From an uncultured Bacteroidales bacterium (lineage in GTDB: Bacteria; Bacteroidota; Bacteroidia; Bacteroidales; Paludibacteraceae): a DNA stretch of 9,837 nucleotides. The first letter of the stretch is position 1; every line of letters starts with the position of its first letter. Under the pieces are notes generated by a model. It was not told the origin of the DNA, made no database searches, and saw nothing but the letters and a program-made list of their open reading frames with translations. Position numbers and translations under genes: made by a program. The DNA lies in the NCBI GenBank assembly GCA_937886455.1, contig CALGCU010000232.1, positions 1-9,837 on the forward strand. Reading direction: 5' to 3'. Below, in pieces: positions 6,579 through 9,837 of this stretch.

Positions 6579-7910
6579 TTAGTGGCAGGCTTTACAGGTT
6601 TGACATTTATTTTCTTCACCTCTCAGTCTTTTGTCAACGAGAAGTCTTATTTTATCTTTCAGTGAGTTGATGTGTATGTTTTCAATGACGTCATTTACGA
6701 ATGCAGTCATCAGCAGTAGTCTTGCTTCTTTTTGTGCTATTCCTCTTTGTTGCATGTAGAACAGAGCTTGTTCGTCGAGTTGTCCTGTGGTGGCACCATG
6801 AGAACATTTCACATCGTCGGCATATATTTCCAGTTGTGGTTGAGTGTGTATTCGTGCACTGTCTGTGAGCAATATGTTTCTGTTGGTTTGGTTTGCTGCT
6901 GTCCTTTGAGCATCCGGCATTACTTTGAGTAATCCGTTGAATACCCCTGTCGATTGTTCGTTTAATATGTATTTAAACAGTTCGTTGCTGGTGCAATCAG
7001 AATATTGGTGTATGATGCTTGTGGTATTGTCTATCGTTTGGTGTCCATCCCCTATTACCATTCCACATAGATTTGTGTTGCATCCTTTTCCACTCAGGTT
7101 TATATTGATGTTGTTTCGTGTTTTTCCGTTGTGTAGCGTGATTATGTTTCCCAAGAAGTTGGAATTGTTTTCTTGGTTTACCATTAGTGCGCAAACATTG
7201 GTGTTGTTTTTTCCGGTGCTTTCCAATTTGTAGTGTTCGTATTGTGCATCTTCTTGTAGGAATACTTCTGTTACTCTGTTGCTAAAGTATTTATTTGTTC
7301 CTGTGATGTGGTCACATACGACCAGTTGTGCTTTTGCTTTTTTTCCAACCACTATAAGGTTATGGCTATTTGCCATGAAGTCAACGGGTGCGTTCATCAA
7401 ATTGACCAATTGTATGGGTCGTTCCATTTGCACGTTATCAGGTACATATAAGAAGAGTCCATCCTGTGCGAATGCTCCATTGAACAATGTGAATTCATCT
7501 TCAGACTTTCTGGTCAATTTTGTGAGGTAATTATTGAGCAGTTCAGTGTGTTGTTTTGCTGCTTGTCTCAGGCTACATAGTATTACCCCTTCCGGGAGTT
7601 GTTCCTGTTGTGTTGGGATAAAGGTATCGTTTACCACAAAGCACAGGTGTGATTGTATTCCCGGCACGGCACATTGGAACGGTGTATTTCCTTGCGTTAA
7701 GTTAATTTGCTTGAGGTTTAGTCCATAGTCAATTGCCAGTTCTTCGTTTAGGTTGCAATGTCTATATAGTTCCGTTTTTGTTGTGGGGAATCCTTTTACT
7801 TTCCACTTTTTGTAGCATTCATCTCTTTGCAGATTGAGTATGTCTGCTCCATTCTTGCAGATGTCTTCTTTATTGTTTTCGTATAGTTCTATGTAGTTTT
7901 GTTCGTTCAT
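6579..7910 (-). CDS. sufD: Fe-S cluster assembly protein SufD
   Basis: This 443-residue protein is the SufD member of the SufBC2D scaffold that builds Fe-S clusters in the cytoplasm. The N-terminal 130 residues are helical. The rest is the beta-helix core, marked by VPDNVQMERPIQLVNL (156-171), FKYILNEQSTGVFNG (312-326) and the conserved DDVKCSHGATTGQLDEQALFYM block (365-386), which holds His371, the position of the functionally important His of E. coli SufD. The full-length core and missing SufB-type extras support SufD over SufB. The protein ends in KCQTCKACH, with Cys436, Cys439 and Cys442 spaced as C-x2-C-x2-C; I recall similar Cys-rich tails in Bacteroidota SufD. It follows sufC by 21 bases. 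SufB and SufS are not in the window. Confidence 0.95.
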   Translation of the reverse strand: MNEQNYIELYENNKEDICKNGADILNLQRDECYKKWKVKGFPTTKTELYRHCNLNEELAIDYGLNLKQINLTQGNTPFQCAVPGIQSHLCFVVNDTFIPTQQEQLPEGVILCSLRQAAKQHTELLNNYLTKLTRKSEDEFTLFNGAFAQDGLFLYVPDNVQMERPIQLVNLMNAPVDFMANSHNLIVVGKKAKAQLVVCDHITGTNKYFSNRVTEVFLQEDAQYEHYKLESTGKNNTNVCALMVNQENNSNFLGNIITLHNGKTRNNININLSGKGCNTNLCGMVIGDGHQTIDNTTSIIHQYSDCTSNELFKYILNEQSTGVFNGLLKVMPDAQRTAANQTNRNILLTDSARIHTQPQLEIYADDVKCSHGATTGQLDEQALFYMQQRGIAQKEARLLLMTAFVNDVIENIHINSLKDKIRLLVDKRLRGEENKCQTCKACH

Positions 7911-7931
7911 GTCAGGTGTGTAAAGGCAGTT

Positions 7932-8681
7932 TTAGAATTGTTTTTTTATCCAGTCGTACCCTTTTTCTTCCAGTTCCAATGCCAGTTCTTTTGGTCCTGT
8001 TTTTACGATTTTTCCGTCGTATAGAATGTGAACAAAGTCCGGCACGATGTAGTCGAGTAATCTTTGGTAGTGTGTGATTACCATGCTTGCATTTTCTTTT
8101 GTTTTCAGTTTGTTTACTCCATTTGCCACAATTCTTAGCGCGTCAATATCAAGTCCAGAATCTGTTTCATCGAGGATGGAGAGTTGAGGTTCAAGCATAG
8201 CCATTTGGAATATCTCGTTACGTTTTTTCTCGCCTCCAGAGAATCCTTCGTTTACGGATCGATTAGTCAGTTTGTTGTCCATTTCCACCAATTCTTTTTT
8301 CTCTCTCATCAGTCGCAGGAAGTCAGAAGCGGAGAGTTGTGGTAGGTTTTGGTGTGCTCTTTTTTCGTTAACAGCTGTTCTCATGAAGTTGACCATGCTG
8401 ACTCCCGGTATTTCAACCGGATATTGGAAACTCAGGAATATTCCCTCTCTGGCTCTTACTTCCGGTGACATTTCCAGTAGGTTTTTCCCATTAAACCATA
8501 CTTCACCTTGTGTGACTTGGTATGCAGGATGTCCCGTGAGAACAGACGAGAGAGTAGATTTTCCGGCTCCGTTAGGTCCCATGATGGCATGTACTTCGCC
8601 TTTATTTATGTTGAGATTAACGCCTTTAAGAATTTCTTTGCCATTGATGGTGGCGTGTAGGTTTTTGATTTCGAGCATCAT
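7932..8681 (-). CDS. sufC: Fe-S cluster assembly ATPase SufC
   Basis: This 249-residue ABC-type ATPase has all the motifs expected of SufC: Walker A GPNGAGKS (35-42), Q-loop Gln86 in FLSFQYPVEIPG, signature GFSGGEKKRNE (146-156), Walker B LSILDETDSGLD (167-178) and switch His204 in ITHYQRLLDY. The signature SGGEKKRNE and the DETDSGLDID sequence separate SufC from transporter ATPases. SufC drives conformational changes in the SufBC2D complex for Fe-S assembly. Two adjacent ATG codons (8681 and 8678) are possible starts; either gives the same protein within one residue. The gene begins 12 bases after the DHH phosphoesterase stop and runs 21 bases ahead of sufD. Its usual partner gene sufB is not directly upstream, where many genomes place it. 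Confidence 0.97.
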   Translation of the reverse strand: MMLEIKNLHATINGKEILKGVNLNINKGEVHAIMGPNGAGKSTLSSVLTGHPAYQVTQGEVWFNGKNLLEMSPEVRAREGIFLSFQYPVEIPGVSMVNFMRTAVNEKRAHQNLPQLSASDFLRLMREKKELVEMDNKLTNRSVNEGFSGGEKKRNEIFQMAMLEPQLSILDETDSGLDIDALRIVANGVNKLKTKENASMVITHYQRLLDYIVPDFVHILYDGKIVKTGPKELALELEEKGYDWIKKQF

Positions 8682-8693
8682 ATTATTTGTTTG

Positions 8694-9737
8694 TTATTTT
8701 ATAATCTTGTTTTTGTGTTTTTCGAAATATGCCGGTAGTGCATTTTCAAATAATTGTATTGCTTCTTCCAGAGATGTGTAGCTTTCACCTCCCGAAGCGT
8801 TTAAGTGTCCTCCTCCATTAAATAATTCGGCAGCCAGTTCGTTGCAAGGGAAATCCCCTTGTGAGCGCAGAGATATTTTGATTTTGTCTTTATCCTCTCT
8901 CATCATGACGGAGAACTGTATTCCTTGAATGGAGAGTGGTAGGTTTACCAATCCTTCAGCATCTCCCGATTGGAAATTAAACGGATATAGTTCTCGTCCG
9001 GACAGTGTGATGAGTGCGGTGTGATATTGCGGGAATGTTTTCATTTTTTTGTACAGGCAATATCCCATGAGTCTCATTCTTTCTTCAGAGTAGTGATTGA
9101 AAACATTTTGGTAGATTTGGTCTTTGTCCACTCCTTTTTTGAGTAGTTCAGATAAGATGTTATATATTTCCGGTTGATTTGAGTTGTAGGAGAAATTTCC
9201 AGTGTCTGTCATCATTCCGGTGTATATACATTGTGCGCATTGTAGGTTTATGTCATTGTAGTGTCCCATTCTGCAAATGAGTCGGAACACCAATTCGCTC
9301 GTAGAGCTGATGTGTGGGTATGAGATTACCACTTGTGCCAGGTCGGAAGGGTATAGGTGGTGGTCCACCATCAGTTTTTTTGCCTTAGAAGCGATGAGTT
9401 TGTCGCACATTTTTCCTGTTCTGGTAGGAGTGTTGAAGTCCAGGCATACAATGAGGTCAGTGTTGTTGATGATTAAGTCAGCTTCTTCGCTTTTTTCTTC
9501 GTAGTTGATGATGCCTTCCGCTCCGGGCATCCATTTTAGGAAATCAGGGAAATCATTGGGTGTGATAACCGCAACCGTTTCTTTCCCAATTGTTTTGAGT
9601 AGGTGATATAATCCGAGTGAAGACCCGAGTGCGTCTCCGTCCGGTCCGATATGTGTTACGATAGCGATGGAATGCGCTTCGTAGAGCAATTCTTTTGCTT
9701 TGTTTATTTCGTCTTTATTTATGACTTCTGTAATCAT
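8694..9737 (-). CDS. DHH/DHHA1 phosphoesterase, NrnA/bypass-type (oligoribonuclease or pAp phosphatase)
   Basis: This 347-residue protein resembles NrnA-like enzymes that degrade 2-5 nt RNA fragments and/or dephosphorylate 3'-phosphoadenosine 5'-phosphate (pAp). The DHH domain shows VTHIGPDGDALGSS (27-40), the metal Asp100 in VCLDFN, VDHHLYP with the DHH signature (124-130) and MTDTGNFSY (176-184). The DHHA1 domain ends with FNGGGHLNASGG (306-317), a nucleotide-binding motif. I start it at the ATG at 9737 and not at an in-frame ATG at 9824. The 29 extra residues from 9824 have no family resemblance, and they would begin upstream of the -7 promoter element. It is the first gene of the leftward operon. 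Substrate preference cannot be told from sequence alone. Confidence 0.95.
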   Translation of the reverse strand: MITEVINKDEINKAKELLYEAHSIAIVTHIGPDGDALGSSLGLYHLLKTIGKETVAVITPNDFPDFLKWMPGAEGIINYEEKSEEADLIINNTDLIVCLDFNTPTRTGKMCDKLIASKAKKLMVDHHLYPSDLAQVVISYPHISSTSELVFRLICRMGHYNDINLQCAQCIYTGMMTDTGNFSYNSNQPEIYNILSELLKKGVDKDQIYQNVFNHYSEERMRLMGYCLYKKMKTFPQYHTALITLSGRELYPFNFQSGDAEGLVNLPLSIQGIQFSVMMREDKDKIKISLRSQGDFPCNELAAELFNGGGHLNASGGESYTSLEEAIQLFENALPAYFEKHKNKIIK

Positions 9738-9779
9738 TTTCAGTTTCGTTAAAATAATCGATCCATTATGCGTGGAAGT

Positions 9780-9792
9780 CCCTAATGTAGGG
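9780..9792 (-). other. Small hairpin in the leader of the leftward operon
   Basis: CCCTA (9780-9784) pairs with TAGGG (9788-9792) around a three-base loop. On the leftward transcript this would form about 12 to 25 nt after the predicted start, in a leader of about 68 nt before the ATG at 9737. The six Ts at 9793-9798 follow it on the plus strand, so on that strand it looks like a tiny terminator, but there is no rightward gene to end. Five base pairs is too few for a firm regulatory call. Confidence 0.4.
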
Positions 9793-9810
9793 TTTTTTCC
9801 GATTAACTTA

Positions 9811-9818
9811 CAAAGATA
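9811..9818 (-). promoter_or_regulatory. Probable Bacteroidota -7 promoter element for the leftward operon
   Basis: Read on the minus strand this is TATCTTTG, matching TAnnTTTG exactly. It lies about 74 bases upstream of the ATG of the DHH gene. The -33 box would fall at or just beyond the right edge of the window, so it cannot be checked here. Placing transcription start near 9805 rules out the longer start at 9824 and makes the seven-gene unit self-contained. Confidence 0.7.
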
Positions 9819-9837
9819 GTGCAAGGTGAGCGAAATG

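Noticed and set aside
9738..9824. A 29-residue N-terminal extension of the DHH phosphoesterase from an ATG at 9824
   Set aside because: The ATG lies upstream of the probable -7 element, the extra residues do not resemble the family, and the ATG at 9737 gives the usual length.

Overview
The window looks like chromosomal DNA from the Bacteroidota, most likely Bacteroidales. The evidence is the family set (a Bacteroidota-type SufC/SufD pair, a peptidase S41 carboxyl-terminal processing protease, an OmpH/Skp-like protein preceded by a small membrane protein), the near absence of Shine-Dalgarno sequences before A-rich starts, and two sequences matching the Bacteroidota -7 promoter element TAnnTTTG. 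All calls come from reading the sequence; no database was searched.

Left part (1-1985), rightward genes. The window opens inside a metallo-beta-lactamase-fold hydrolase whose N-terminal half lies off the left edge. Five bases after its stop comes a stand-alone prolyl-tRNA editing-domain protein (YbaK/ProXp-ala type). After a roughly 190-base gap with a -7 promoter element comes a two-gene unit: a 70-residue membrane protein and an OmpH/Skp-like coiled-coil envelope protein. A strong 14-bp hairpin followed by a T-rich run ends this unit.

Middle (1986-2522), about 540 bases with no convincing gene, between convergent transcription units. It holds a 10-bp sequence repeated at an 11-base period, a small palindrome, and open but start-less frames that may be remnants of something decayed.

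Right part (2523-9818), leftward genes. Seven genes are packed with gaps of 6 to 21 bases and are probably one transcript starting from a promoter at about 9811-9818: a DHH/DHHA1 phosphoesterase (NrnA-like), sufC, sufD, mpl, a dCMP-deaminase-family protein, an S41 protease and a YciO/TsaC-family protein. The set mixes Fe-S cluster assembly, peptidoglycan recycling, nucleotide metabolism, RNA-fragment turnover, envelope proteolysis and a possible tRNA-modification enzyme. It reads as a housekeeping operon, not a dedicated pathway. SufC and SufD should work with SufB, which is not in this window.

I found no mobile element, CRISPR array, RNA gene or clear defence system. The points most worth a second look are the sufCD pair separated from sufB, the strong strand-dependent codon bias, and the unexplained intergenic region. 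I see no convincing evidence of a new biological system.
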